Below are positions 16,112 to 24,575 of a stretch of 24,882 nucleotides of DNA, piece by piece (the first letter of the stretch is position 1; each line of letters starts with the position of its first letter). Both the position numbers and the translations under genes were made by a program. Where the stretch lies: contig NZ_JNIV01000067.1 in assembly GCF_000701405.1 (NCBI RefSeq), positions 1-24,882 of the forward strand, written 5' to 3'. Source of the DNA: Deinococcus marmoris DSM 12784. Its GTDB lineage: Bacteria; Deinococcota; Deinococci; Deinococcales; Deinococcaceae. A model generated the notes under the pieces. That model was not told where the DNA came from. It did not search any database and worked only from the letters and a program-made list of their open reading frames with translations.

Positions 16112-17869
16112 CTAAGGCTGGCTCAAACGGGTCTGAAGGTACTGTGTGACCTCGCCCAGCCCCACTTCCTGAACCTCACCCCCACGCCGCTCCCTGACTT
16201 CTGCCGTTCCCCCGGCCACCCCGCGCCCCAGTGTGACGCGCCAGGGAATGCCCGTCAGGTCGGCGTCTGCGAATTTGACGCCCGCGCGCAGGGGACGGTC
16301 ATCCAGAAGGACATCTATGCCAGCGGCCTGAAGGGCGGCATACAGCGTTTCAGCAGCCTGGACCTGAGCGGCGTCTTTCATGTCCACCACGGTCAGGATG
16401 ACCCCATGTGGGGCGATAAGGGCGGGCCAGACCAGACCGCATTCATCCGCAAATTGCTCGGCCAGCGCCGCTGCCAGCCGGGTCACGCCTAGGCCGTAGC
16501 AGCCCATCGTGGGCGTCTGCGGGGTGCCGTCTGCCGCCGTGAAGGTCATCTCCAGGGCCGCCGTGTAGCGTGTGCCGAGTTGGAAGATGTGGCCGACCTC
16601 TATGCCGCGCGCCGAGATCAATGGCTGGACTGGATCGTGCAGGGACGCCTCGCCCGCCTGTGCCTGCCGCAGATCGGCCACTTCGGGCAGCGGGAATTGA
16701 TCGCCCCAATTCGCGCCGACTACATGCCAGTCGGTTTTATTCGCGCCTGTGGTGAAGTTCCGCAACGCCGCCGCCGCCCCGTCGCACAGCCGCAGGAACG
16801 GGCCGTCTGCGCTGTCCGGCAGGTCGGGGGCGATGTAGCCCAGCGGCAGATTCCCGGCCCACTGCTCTGTATCGGCCACCTCCAGCGCGGTCAGCGTTCC
16901 ATCCATCCGCGCGGACACGGCATTCCATAGCTTGACCGGATTGACGCCGTGATCCCCGCGCAGGCTGACCAGCACAGGCCGGATAGAGGTCTGATCACCG
17001 TTCAGAGCTTCGGCCTCGTACAGCACGTTTTTAATCATGTGTGCGGGTTCGCAGCCCAGCACGGCGCACGCACTCGCCACGGTGGGCGTGCCGGGCGTGT
17101 GGCGGCGCTTGGTGGTCTGGAACGGGCTGGCCGGGGCCGGGTGGGCGCGTGAGACGGCCTGCTCCGCGTTCGCCGTGTACAGCCCGTCGGCGGTAGACAG
17201 CAGCGTGTCCTCGCCCACGTCCGAGAGCAGCAGGTATTCGCGGCTCCCGGTCCCGCCGATCATGCCGCTGTCGGCCTGTGCCGCGCGCCAGTCCGCGCCC
17301 AGCCGGGTCAGGATGCGGGCGTAGGCGTCGCCCATGACCTCAAAGGTCCGGGCCAGATCCTCGGCTGTGGCGTGAAAGCTGTAGCCGTCCTTCATCACGA
17401 ATTCGCGCGTTCGCAGCAGCCCGGCGCGGGGCCTCAGCTCATCGCGGAACTTGCGCCCGATCTGATACACGCTCAGGGGCAGATCGCGGTAACTGCCCAC
17501 CAGCTCTTTTGCTACCGCCACGGCGACTTCCTCGTGTGTGGGGGCCAGCGCCAGTTCACGCCCGCCCCGGTCCGTCACGGCGAACATGATCCCCTCGGCG
17601 CGGGTGTAGGCGTCCCAGCGCCCGGACTGCCGCCACAGCGCGGCGGGTTGCAGCAGCGGAAAGCTGACCTCCTGCGCCGCGCCGTCCAGCTCATGGCGAA
17701 TGAGTGTTTCCAGTCTGTGCAGCACGCGAGTCATGGGCGGCAGCATGGCGTACAGGCCGCTGCCCAGTTGACGGATGAATCCGGCGCGCAGCAGCATTTC
17801 CGTGCCGCGCGTGTCGGCGTCAGACGGCGTTTCCCGCCGCGTGACGAACGGGCCTTGTGATAGGCGCAT
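16112..17869 (-). CDS. proS: Proline-tRNA ligase
   Basis: The 585-residue class II synthetase charges tRNA-Pro and is essential. Motif 2 and 3 regions are recognisable: QIGRKFRDELRPRAGLLRTREFVMKDGYSFH (about residues 139-168) and MGCYGLGVTRLAAALAEQ near residue 455. EMTFTAADGTPQTPTMGCYG precedes motif 3. The middle, about residues 225-405, is the insertion (editing) domain of the bacterial type, which hydrolyses Ala-tRNA-Pro. The C-terminal anticodon-binding domain contains VDMKDAAQVQAAETLYAAL and LDDRPLRAGVKFADADLTGIP. ATG at 17869 follows GGGAG with a 7-nt spacer. The 5' region is long and contains an upstream ORF rich in Pro codons and nested inverted repeats. The stop lies 10 bases beyond the predicted true end of the convergent GGDEF gene. 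Confidence 0.97.
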   Translation of the reverse strand: MRLSQGPFVTRRETPSDADTRGTEMLLRAGFIRQLGSGLYAMLPPMTRVLHRLETLIRHELDGAAQEVSFPLLQPAALWRQSGRWDAYTRAEGIMFAVTDRGGRELALAPTHEEVAVAVAKELVGSYRDLPLSVYQIGRKFRDELRPRAGLLRTREFVMKDGYSFHATAEDLARTFEVMGDAYARILTRLGADWRAAQADSGMIGGTGSREYLLLSDVGEDTLLSTADGLYTANAEQAVSRAHPAPASPFQTTKRRHTPGTPTVASACAVLGCEPAHMIKNVLYEAEALNGDQTSIRPVLVSLRGDHGVNPVKLWNAVSARMDGTLTALEVADTEQWAGNLPLGYIAPDLPDSADGPFLRLCDGAAAALRNFTTGANKTDWHVVGANWGDQFPLPEVADLRQAQAGEASLHDPVQPLISARGIEVGHIFQLGTRYTAALEMTFTAADGTPQTPTMGCYGLGVTRLAAALAEQFADECGLVWPALIAPHGVILTVVDMKDAAQVQAAETLYAALQAAGIDVLLDDRPLRAGVKFADADLTGIPWRVTLGRGVAGGTAEVRERRGGEVQEVGLGEVTQYLQTRLSQP

Positions 17870-17889
17870 CTCTTGTCTCCCTTCTGAAT

Positions 17890-17948
17890 TGTAAAAACGG
17901 CGGGTCAGGCGTCACAGAAGACGCGTCCGGCAAAATGACGTTTTTACA
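17890..17948 (-). promoter_or_regulatory. Nested inverted repeats in the proS leader (candidate attenuator)
   Basis: The outer arms TGTAAAAACG and CGTTTTTACA (17939-17948 and 17890-17899) are a perfect 10-bp inverted repeat whose 3' arm contains five Ts. Inside is a smaller hairpin GCGTC-TTCTGT-GACGC. The stop codon of the upstream ORF lies in the first outer arm. CTTCTG of the inner hairpin is also complementary to CAGAAG next to the proS Shine-Dalgarno sequence. The mechanism, transcriptional or translational, is not settled by the sequence. Confidence 0.5.
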
Positions 17949-18039
17949 CCCCAGAGGGCGGCGGGCGCACGGGCAGGCCCGCACCAACACGCAGCAGACC
18001 GCTGGGCCGCTGCATGTGGGGGACCGTCTGCCCGCTCAT
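17944..18039 (-). CDS. Candidate proS leader peptide, 31 residues, Pro-rich
   Basis: The ORF starts with ATG 7 nt after a TACTCT -10 box, itself 18 bp after TTGACC, so its mRNA would be leaderless. It encodes 31 residues starting MSGQTVPHMQRPSGLL and ending with PVRPPPSGV. Six of 31 codons are Pro (positions 7, 12, 23, 26, 27, 28), three of them consecutive just before the stop. It ends inside the first arm of a large inverted repeat, 74 nt before the proS start. I infer a role in sensing charged tRNA-Pro. The Pro content alone is not exceptional for a GC-rich ORF; the promoter spacing and position make it notable. Confidence 0.45.
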   Translation of the reverse strand: MSGQTVPHMQRPSGLLRVGAGLPVRPPPSGV

Positions 18040-18046
18040 GGCGCAG

Positions 18047-18076
18047 AGAGTACAGGCTGGGCCAGGGGCGGGTCAA
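18047..18076 (-). promoter_or_regulatory. Promoter of proS: TTGACC-18-TACTCT
   Basis: Minus strand: TTGACC (18071-18076), an 18-bp spacer, TACTCT (18047-18052), then 7 nt to the leader ORF ATG at 18039. The -35 box differs from TTGACA at one base. The -35 box lies only 6 bp downstream of the C39/TPR gene stop codon. Confidence 0.6.
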
Positions 18077-18082
18077 GCAGGT

Positions 18083-18970
18083 TCAGTCGCCCAACGCCTG
18101 ACCCGCCAGATCGCGGAACTTTTGCAACTCCTTGCTTTTGGGCCAGGCGTCCAGCGCGCGTTCGGTGATCTGAAGCGTCCTGGTGTACCAGCCCGCCTGC
18201 GTCCACGCCTCGAAGGCTTCCTGGCGGTACAGGTAATAGATGGTCGGCACGCCCAGATTCACCGCGCGGTCAAACTGCCCAGCCGCCGTCTCGGCGTCGC
18301 CCAGGCGCAGGGTGGCCTTGGCCAGCCCCCACCACGCGTAGGGATCGCTGGGCCGCGCTTTGACCTGCTGCTCGCCCAGTTGCCGGGCATTTCGCCAGTT
18401 GGCCGCAACATTGAAATTTTCGCCCATCGCCGCGCGGACCTCACCCTCTCTGGCAGGCGGGTAGGCCACCAGATACTCGCCGTTGTAAAAGCGCCACAGC
18501 TCGGTCATCTCGGCGTTACTCAGGCGCAGGGACGGGCCGCGCAGGGGATCGCTCAGGAGAAACGAACCGCTGCTGTAGCCGTACACCGTGCGGAAGTGTG
18601 CCACGTTGCTGCCCGGTTTCAAACGCTGCTGGACCACCACCGGAAAGCCGCGCGACACCAGTTCGCGCAGCACGTCGGCGTCGCCCGCGTACCGAATGAC
18701 ACTCCTTAAGCCGAAGCGCCCCAGGTAGGCGGCCAGTTCCAGGCTGCTGACCTGCGGATCGCCGGGATAGTCCTTCATGGCTGCTGCCGCCGATGCCTGC
18801 GTCACGCGGGTGCCGTGGTAGCCCAGCACGGTCAGGGCGGTGACCGGGGCGCAGTTGTCCGGTCCCTGGTACTCATGGCGAATGTTCTGGAGATTGGCGC
18901 TGGCGGGGGCCGCAGCGGCGCTGGCGGTCAGGGTCAGGCCCGCCAGGAGGAGGAAAAAGGTGCGCGACAT
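18083..18970 (-). CDS. Secreted C39-family peptidase-like protein with TPR-like C-terminus
   Basis: The protein has 295 residues. A Sec-type signal peptide (FFLLLAGLTLTASAAAAPASA) ends near residue 25. The C39-like domain follows: Cys40 in GPDNCAPVTALTVLGYHG, His125 in SNVAHFRTVYGY and Asp141 in FLLSDPLRGP, giving a complete Cys-His-Asp set. Residues about 190-290 are helical with alternating small residues typical of tetratricopeptide repeats (YAWWGLAKATLRLGDAETAAGQFDRA; ALDAWPKSKELQKFRDLAGQ). The pairing suggests a secreted or periplasmic peptidase that docks to a partner protein. It lacks any transporter domain or neighbour. Substrate is unknown. It is related in domain, not in overall architecture, to the protein at 9070-10134. 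Confidence 0.85.
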   Translation of the reverse strand: MSRTFFLLLAGLTLTASAAAAPASANLQNIRHEYQGPDNCAPVTALTVLGYHGTRVTQASAAAAMKDYPGDPQVSSLELAAYLGRFGLRSVIRYAGDADVLRELVSRGFPVVVQQRLKPGSNVAHFRTVYGYSSGSFLLSDPLRGPSLRLSNAEMTELWRFYNGEYLVAYPPAREGEVRAAMGENFNVAANWRNARQLGEQQVKARPSDPYAWWGLAKATLRLGDAETAAGQFDRAVNLGVPTIYYLYRQEAFEAWTQAGWYTRTLQITERALDAWPKSKELQKFRDLAGQALGD

Positions 18971-19078
18971 GCATCATTGTGGATCAGGCAGGCGCAGCTA
19001 TCTGTCTGCCAGCTTCATTTAATGTTGAGCGATGCTTGCGAATCGGCTGAAGGTATGCGGCGTCTCCCACACAGCTAT

Positions 19079-19104
19079 GGGCCAGAAGCCCAAGCTTCCG
19101 GCCC
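19079..19104 (-). terminator. Hairpin after the dienelactone-hydrolase-like gene
   Basis: Minus strand: GGGCCGGAAGC, loop TTGG, GCTTCTGGCCC, an 11-bp stem with one G-T pair, starting 20 nt after the stop at 19124. No U-tract follows, so efficiency as an intrinsic terminator is doubtful. Confidence 0.5.
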
Positions 19105-19123
19105 AAGCTCCAGACAGGCTGGT

Positions 19124-20065
19124 TTACGCCTTCAGGTACTTGTCAAACCACGCCAGGGTCTGTGCCCAGGCGTCATCGGCGGCAGCCTTGACATAATTGC
19201 CACCGGTATCGTTGTTGAAGGCGTGGCCCGCGCCGTCGTAAATCTTGATCCCGTAGGTGGTTCCCGCCGTCTTGAGCGCCGTTTCCAGCGCCGGGATGCC
19301 CGCGTTGATCCGCGTGTCGGTGCCGCCGTAGATGCCCAGCACTGCCGCCTTGATGTCCGGCACCCTGGCTGCGTCCGGCGCGGGACCGTAAAAGGGCACG
19401 GCAGCCTTCAGTTCCGGCAGTGCCGTGGACAAACGCCAGGTCAGGCCACCGCCGAAGCAGAAGCCCACCGCGCCCAGGCCCTGCACCCCTGGCTGGGCTT
19501 TCAGGACTTTTGCCGCCTCCAGCAGATTCGCGATGTGTTCGTCGCCGGGGGTCTGTGCCAGATAGCTCGAAACCTGCGCGGTGTCGATGTACTGCTGGGT
19601 GCCGCCGATCTTGGACACCAGATCGGGGGCCATCGCGATATACCCCGCCTTCGCCAGACGGCGCGCGATGTCCTGAATGTGCGGTTGCAAGCCCTTGTTC
19701 TCGTGGATGACGATCACGCCGGGTGCGGGGGCATTGCCAGCCGGGCGGGCCAGATACGCCAGATTGGTGAAGCCATTGGCCTCGTAAGCGACGGGCTTGA
19801 CAGAAATCGCCGGGTCACGCGGATCAACCATGCCCGCACCCTTGGCCGGGTCAGGCTGGGGCGGGGCGGTCTGGGCGCTCGCCAGTTCGGCAGACGTTAT
19901 TCCTGCAATCCCCAGAGAGGTCAGAAGCACGCGCGCTCCGATCACGCCGCCGCCCAGCAGGGTCATGCGGCGCAGGAACTCGCGGCGCTGCAACTCGCCC
20001 TCGTGGTAGTCCTCTGCAAATTCCTCAACGACGTAGCGGAACAGATCCTGACGGTCTTCAGCCAT
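19124..20065 (-). CDS. Dienelactone-hydrolase family protein with Tat signal
   Basis: The protein has 313 residues. After a charged N-terminal stretch, RREFLRRMTLLGGGVIGARVLL is a twin-arginine signal (Arg27-Arg28), with a probable cleavage site after ASA near residue 64, so the protein is exported folded. The alpha/beta-hydrolase domain has VIVIHENKGL, the nucleophile motif GFCFGG (Cys203), GGTDTRI (Asp250) and GAGHAFNND (His281), the Cys-Asp-His triad of dienelactone hydrolases. Dienelactone itself is an unlikely substrate for an exported copy, so the real substrate is unknown. AGGAGG lies 8 nt before the ATG at 20065. A TTG at 20071 would add two residues but is too close to the Shine-Dalgarno sequence. 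It appears monocistronic. Confidence 0.88.
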   Translation of the reverse strand: MAEDRQDLFRYVVEEFAEDYHEGELQRREFLRRMTLLGGGVIGARVLLTSLGIAGITSAELASAQTAPPQPDPAKGAGMVDPRDPAISVKPVAYEANGFTNLAYLARPAGNAPAPGVIVIHENKGLQPHIQDIARRLAKAGYIAMAPDLVSKIGGTQQYIDTAQVSSYLAQTPGDEHIANLLEAAKVLKAQPGVQGLGAVGFCFGGGLTWRLSTALPELKAAVPFYGPAPDAARVPDIKAAVLGIYGGTDTRINAGIPALETALKTAGTTYGIKIYDGAGHAFNNDTGGNYVKAAADDAWAQTLAWFDKYLKA

Positions 20066-20291
20066 GTGCAAGTCCTCCTGACAGTGGGCGGGCCGCAGCC
20101 CTGGGCGGGAATAGACACTTCGCTGGATAGCGGAAGTGGCGACGCTGGACGGGACACAATGACGTTAAACGATCTATCTCAAAGTTACCACGCCTTATCG
20201 GTTGCATTCTGTGCGCGGGCCTCAAATTCTGGAGTTGGTGGTAAGCATCCGGCCCAGGTGTTCTGGCGGGGAAATCCAGTGCTGCCAGACG

Positions 20292-20318
20292 AAAAAGCCC
20301 TCTCTGTAGCGAGAGGGC
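20292..20318 (-). terminator. Rho-independent terminator of asd
   Basis: Minus strand: GCCCTCTC, loop GCTACA, GAGAGGGC, then TTTTT. It is a perfect 8-bp stem 15 nt after the asd stop at 20334. Confidence 0.92.
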
Positions 20319-20333
20319 CAGGGGGACGGGTTC

Positions 20334-21353
<1,020 letters not shown>

Positions 21354-21382
21354 CTTTGGTCTCCTTGAAACAAACAGTGCTG

Positions 21383-21414
21383 AAAAAAAGGCCGCCACGC
21401 GGTCTGCGGGCGGC
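21383..21414 (-). terminator. Attenuator terminator in the asd leader
   Basis: Minus strand: GCCGCC (21409-21414), 12-nt loop, GGCGGC (21391-21396), C, then TTTTTTT (21383-21389). It lies between the asd promoter and the asd start (ATG at 21353). No gene lies upstream on this strand for it to end: the next upstream gene points away. This makes it a conditional leader terminator. Confidence 0.75.
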
Positions 21415-21432
21415 TGGGTGAAACAGGCCGCC
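21409..21432 (-). promoter_or_regulatory. Competing antiterminator hairpin in the asd leader
   Basis: Minus strand: GGCGGC (21427-21432), loop CTGTTTCACCCA, GCCGCC (21409-21414). The GCCGCC arm is the same one used by the terminator. The first arm and the terminator's second arm are near copies: GGCGGCCTGTTTCA and GGCGGCCTTTTTTTCA. The two hairpins are mutually exclusive. Confidence 0.65.
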
Positions 21433-21433
21433 G

Positions 21434-21469
21434 CTACGGAGTCATGGTAATGAAAACGGCGCGGCTCAT
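21434..21469 (-). CDS. Candidate asd leader peptide [11 protein letters not shown]
   Basis: An 11-codon ORF starts with ATG 6 nt after the TACCCT -10 box, so it would be translated from a leaderless mRNA. Codons 7-10 read Ile-Thr-Met-Thr, all end products of the homoserine branch supplied by asd. Lys is absent, fitting the Deinococcus-Thermus group, which makes lysine via alpha-aminoadipate. The TAG stop is one base before the first arm of the antiterminator. A ribosome ending there would cover that arm and allow the terminator to form; a ribosome stalled on Ile, Thr or Met codons would leave it free. This is the logic of thr/trp-type attenuation. The function is inferred. Confidence 0.6.
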   Translation of the reverse strand: MSRAVFITMTP

Positions 21470-21475
21470 GCACGC

Positions 21476-21504
21476 AGGGTAGGCGCTGGCCGAGGATGGG
21501 TCAA
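21476..21504 (-). promoter_or_regulatory. Promoter of asd: TTGACC-17-TACCCT
   Basis: Minus strand: TTGACC (21499-21504), 17-bp spacer, TACCCT (21476-21481), then 6 nt to the leader ORF ATG at 21469. The layout is nearly the same as upstream of proS. Confidence 0.65.
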
Positions 21505-21580
21505 GCGGGCTGGCTAGGCCGGAGGAGGGGTCCGGGTAGAGGCGGCGGCGCTGTTCTCCCCCTGTGCGGTGGGCAGATGC

Positions 21581-21632
21581 GAGAATGAGGTTGCCGAAGT
21601 CTTTTTGCTACAGGCCTATTTAGCTCATTCTC
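21581..21632. promoter_or_regulatory. 9-bp inverted repeat flanking the histidine kinase promoter region
   Basis: GAGAATGAG (21581-21589) and CTCATTCTC (21624-21632) are perfect inverted copies 43 bp apart centre to centre, about four helical turns. The second copy is 6 bp before the ATG at 21639. They could be half-sites bound by a looped regulator, or a long mRNA stem. Candidate promoter elements TTGCCG and TATTTA lie between them but with a poor 20-bp spacing. Confidence 0.5.
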
Positions 21633-21638
21633 CCACCC

Positions 21639-24524
21639 ATGACCCCCCTGCCCCCCACCCTCGCCGCTGCCCAGACCGCCCGCGCTTTTGCCTCGGCGCT
21701 GGCCCAGTACGCCTGTCAGGTCACGGCGGCGCACGGCGTTCAGGTCTGGGTGGCCGAAGGGGAGGCGGGCCGCCTGGAAGCGCTGGCCCAGGAGGGGCGC
21801 GGCCTGGGCCTCAGCGACGGCACGCTGGCCCGGCGGGCGCTGGACGGCGGCGCTGTATTGGAAAACGGAATACTGGAGGAAGGCATGCTGGTCTGTCTTC
21901 CCTTCGGCCACGGAGTCCTGGAATTCGTGGGGGCCAGCCCGGAGGGAATCGCGGAACTGTCGGCGCTGGTGCCGCTGCTGACGCTGGCCCTGGAAGGCGT
22001 GCAGGCCCGCGAGGCCCGGCGTGGGCGCGGGCGCGTGGCCGAAACGGTGGAAGCCCTGGTGCGCCGTCTGGCGGGCAGCCTGGATCTGGCCGAGGTGCTG
22101 ACCCGCACGGCCCAGAGCGCGGCCCAGGCGCTGGGCTTTTCCCGCGCATTCGTGGCCCTGTTCAACGAGTTTGGCGAGGGCGGGGCCAGAACCGGAGACG
22201 TGTTCTCGCACGGCTTTGACGAGACGTTCACCGGGGGCGTGGGTGTTGGCCCGGTCAGCCTGGAAACGCTGATCCGCCGGGGTGAGGCGATCCGCTTTGA
22301 ACGCGCTAGGGACGCCGATTCGCCGCTGGCACAGGGTCTGCTGGAATTGAACCCCGAAGCTGCCGTTATTGCCCCCCTCAGCGCGCGGGGACAGCCGCTG
22401 GGGGTGCTGTACGTGGACAGCCGCAGACCCGGCGCAACCGCCACCGACGATGACGCCCGCCTGGTGCTGGCGCTGGCCGAGCAGGCATCTCTGGCAATCG
22501 ACAATGCCCGCCTCTACGGCATAGAAACCCGCAAACGCGAGGCCGCCGAGGCGCTGCGCGAGGCCGGGGCGGCGCTGGCGGGCAGCCTTCACCTGGGGGA
22601 TACGCTGGCGCGCGTGCTGGAGCGGGCCATGCCCCTGTTCCGCGCCGACGCCGCCGCCATTTACGAGGCCCAGCCGGACGGGCGCACCCTGAGCATCCGC
22701 AGCGCCGTGGGCCTCCCCAGCGAGTACGTGCTGCGGGTGCGCGCCAAGATGGGCGCGGGCGTGACCGGGCGGGCCGCCCAGCGCCGCGAGCCGGTGGCCG
22801 CCCACGATCTGGCAAACGCCAATTACGGCGGTGGTAGCCGCTATACCCGCCAGTTGCTGGCCCAGAACCGCTACCCGTACAAGGGCGTGCTGGGCCTGCC
22901 GCTGATCACCCGCGCCGGGGTGTTTGGCACCCTGACGCTGTACTGGGAAGCGCCGTTGCCGCTGGACGACGACGATCTGGCGCTGGCCGGGGTCTTTGCC
23001 GCGCAGGCGTCCCTGGCCGTGGAAAACGCCCGTCTGTACGAGGAAGAACTGCGCCGCGAACGTGAGGCCGCCGTGCTGCTGAACGTGGGCCGCCTGCTGG
23101 GCGAGAGTCAGGACGACGACGCGCTGGCCGGAGCCGTGCGCCTGACCACCCTGGCCCTGAATGCCGGACGTGGTCTGATCGCCCTAACCGACGACGCGGG
23201 CGAGCCAGTGCGCTGCGCCACGTTCAACCTGTATCCGCCCACACTGGAAGAATTGGCCTCGTTGAAAGCCCAACTCGGACGCGGCCCCCGCCCACTGCCG
23301 CGCCGCGCCTGCCTTCCCGTGGCAGGTAGTGGGCTGATCGTGCCACTGGGCGACGAGGCCCACCCGCTGGGATTCTTATACGCGGACGATCCCAGCCCCG
23401 AAGCCCCTGGAGATCACGTCCTGCAACTGGCCCGCAGCGTGGCTGATCAAATGGCGCAAACCCTGATCCGCGTGCGGCTGCTCTCCGCCCTGGAGCGTGA
23501 GGAAGCCCGTTACCGCCAACTGGCCGAGGGTGCGCATGACCTGATCCTCAGCGCGGATGCGGGCGGCACCGTGACTTACGCCAACCCCGCCGCCTCCCGG
23601 TTGCTGGAACCGTTGACCGGGCCACTGGTGGGGGAGAGGCTGCTGACACTGTCCACGCCCGCCACCCGTGACGCCCTGAGCGCTGCCTGGGACGCTGCCC
23701 GCACCCGCAATGCCGGGGGCCGCGCCGAGATTGGAATTGGTCCCTACCGCCTGGAGGTGCGCCTGAGCGCCGTTGAGGCTGGCCCGGATTCCGGCGTGCT
23801 GCTCGTGGCCCGTGACCTCTCGGAACTCCAGACCCTGGCCGACGAGATCACCCGGCGTGGGCAGGCGCTGGAGGCCGCCACCTCGCGCCAATCCGAGTTG
23901 CGAACCTACCTCTCCCTGTTTACTCAGGCGCAGGAGGAGGAGCGCAAACGCATCAGCCGCGAACTGCACGACGACACCGCCCAGGTGCTGACCGCCTCGG
24001 GCCGCCGGGTGGCCAGGCTGGCGCGCGAGCTGAGCGGTGAGCAGCGAGAACGCGCCGACGACATCCTGGCCGATCTGAACGCCGCCTTGGATAGCGTGCG
24101 CCGCTTTGCCCGCAATCTGCGCCCCAGCGTGCTGGACGATCTGGGGCTGCTACCCGCGCTGGAATGGCTGGCGGGACAGGCCCAGACGCCCACCCGTCTG
24201 GAGGTGGGCGGCCAGGACCGCCGCCTGAACGCGGCCACCGAGCTGACCATTTTCCGGCTGGCGCAGGAGGCGCTGAACAACGTGGACAAGCACGCCGGGG
24301 CGGGCAGCGCCGCCATCCGCGTGATCTTCGGGGAGGGCGGCGTGGACGTGGTCATCAGCGACGATGGCCAGGGCTTCACGCCCCAGCAGGCCGAGGCCCG
24401 CGCCCAGGAGGGCCATCTGGGTTTAACTGGCCTGCGCGAGCGCGTCGCTCTGGCCGGGGGAGAATTGAATGTGGACAGCGGGCCGGGACAGGGGACGGTG
24501 TTGCGGTTTGGGTTGCCGGGATAG
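21639..24524 (+). CDS. Multi-GAF/PAS sensor histidine kinase, NarL/HisKA_3 type
   Basis: The protein has 961 residues and no membrane segment, so it is probably a cytoplasmic sensor. Four GAF-like modules can be seen at about 10-120 (degenerate), 140-300, 310-475 and 480-625, each separated by helical linkers such as [19 protein letters not shown] and [18 protein letters not shown] domain follows at about 627-740 ([28 protein letters not shown]). The HisKA_3 dimerisation motif [17 protein letters not shown] carries the phospho-acceptor His777. The ATPase domain has [10 protein letters not shown] (N box), SDDGQGF and [15 protein letters not shown] (G boxes). Such kinases usually signal to a NarL/LuxR-type response regulator. 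None lies in view: a transposase fragment begins 51 nt downstream. ATG at 21639 has no Shine-Dalgarno sequence. The signal is unknown. Confidence 0.93.
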   Translation: MTPLPPTLAAAQTARAFASALAQYACQVTAAHGVQVWVAEGEAGRLEALAQEGRGLGLSDGTLARRALDGGAVLENGILEEGMLVCLPFGHGVLEFVGASPEGIAELSALVPLLTLALEGVQAREARRGRGRVAETVEALVRRLAGSLDLAEVLTRTAQSAAQALGFSRAFVALFNEFGEGGARTGDVFSHGFDETFTGGVGVGPVSLETLIRRGEAIRFERARDADSPLAQGLLELNPEAAVIAPLSARGQPLGVLYVDSRRPGATATDDDARLVLALAEQASLAIDNARLYGIETRKREAAEALREAGAALAGSLHLGDTLARVLERAMPLFRADAAAIYEAQPDGRTLSIRSAVGLPSEYVLRVRAKMGAGVTGRAAQRREPVAAHDLANANYGGGSRYTRQLLAQNRYPYKGVLGLPLITRAGVFGTLTLYWEAPLPLDDDDLALAGVFAAQASLAVENARLYEEELRREREAAVLLNVGRLLGESQDDDALAGAVRLTTLALNAGRGLIALTDDAGEPVRCATFNLYPPTLEELASLKAQLGRGPRPLPRRACLPVAGSGLIVPLGDEAHPLGFLYADDPSPEAPGDHVLQLARSVADQMAQTLIRVRLLSALEREEARYRQLAEGAHDLILSADAGGTVTYANPAASRLLEPLTGPLVGERLLTLSTPATRDALSAAWDAARTRNAGGRAEIGIGPYRLEVRLSAVEAGPDSGVLLVARDLSELQTLADEITRRGQALEAATSRQSELRTYLSLFTQAQEEERKRISRELHDDTAQVLTASGRRVARLARELSGEQRERADDILADLNAALDSVRRFARNLRPSVLDDLGLLPALEWLAGQAQTPTRLEVGGQDRRLNAATELTIFRLAQEALNNVDKHAGAGSAAIRVIFGEGGVDVVISDDGQGFTPQQAEARAQEGHLGLTGLRERVALAGGELNVDSGPGQGTVLRFGLPG

Positions 24525-24575
24525 AGTTAGAGATATTCTCTGACTGGCAAGATGGCGTATAACTTATAACTGACC

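Noticed and set aside
17870..18082. T-box riboswitch upstream of proS
   Set aside because: I looked for the conserved T-box bulge sequence TGGNACCGCG and did not find it. The leader ORF plus inverted repeats explains the region better.
21354..21473. N-terminal 40-residue extension of Asd from an in-frame start at 21473
   Set aside because: The extension covers the terminator, the antiterminator and the leader ORF. The NADP-binding strand [10 protein letters not shown] begins at 21353 after a good AAGGAG, the normal family start.
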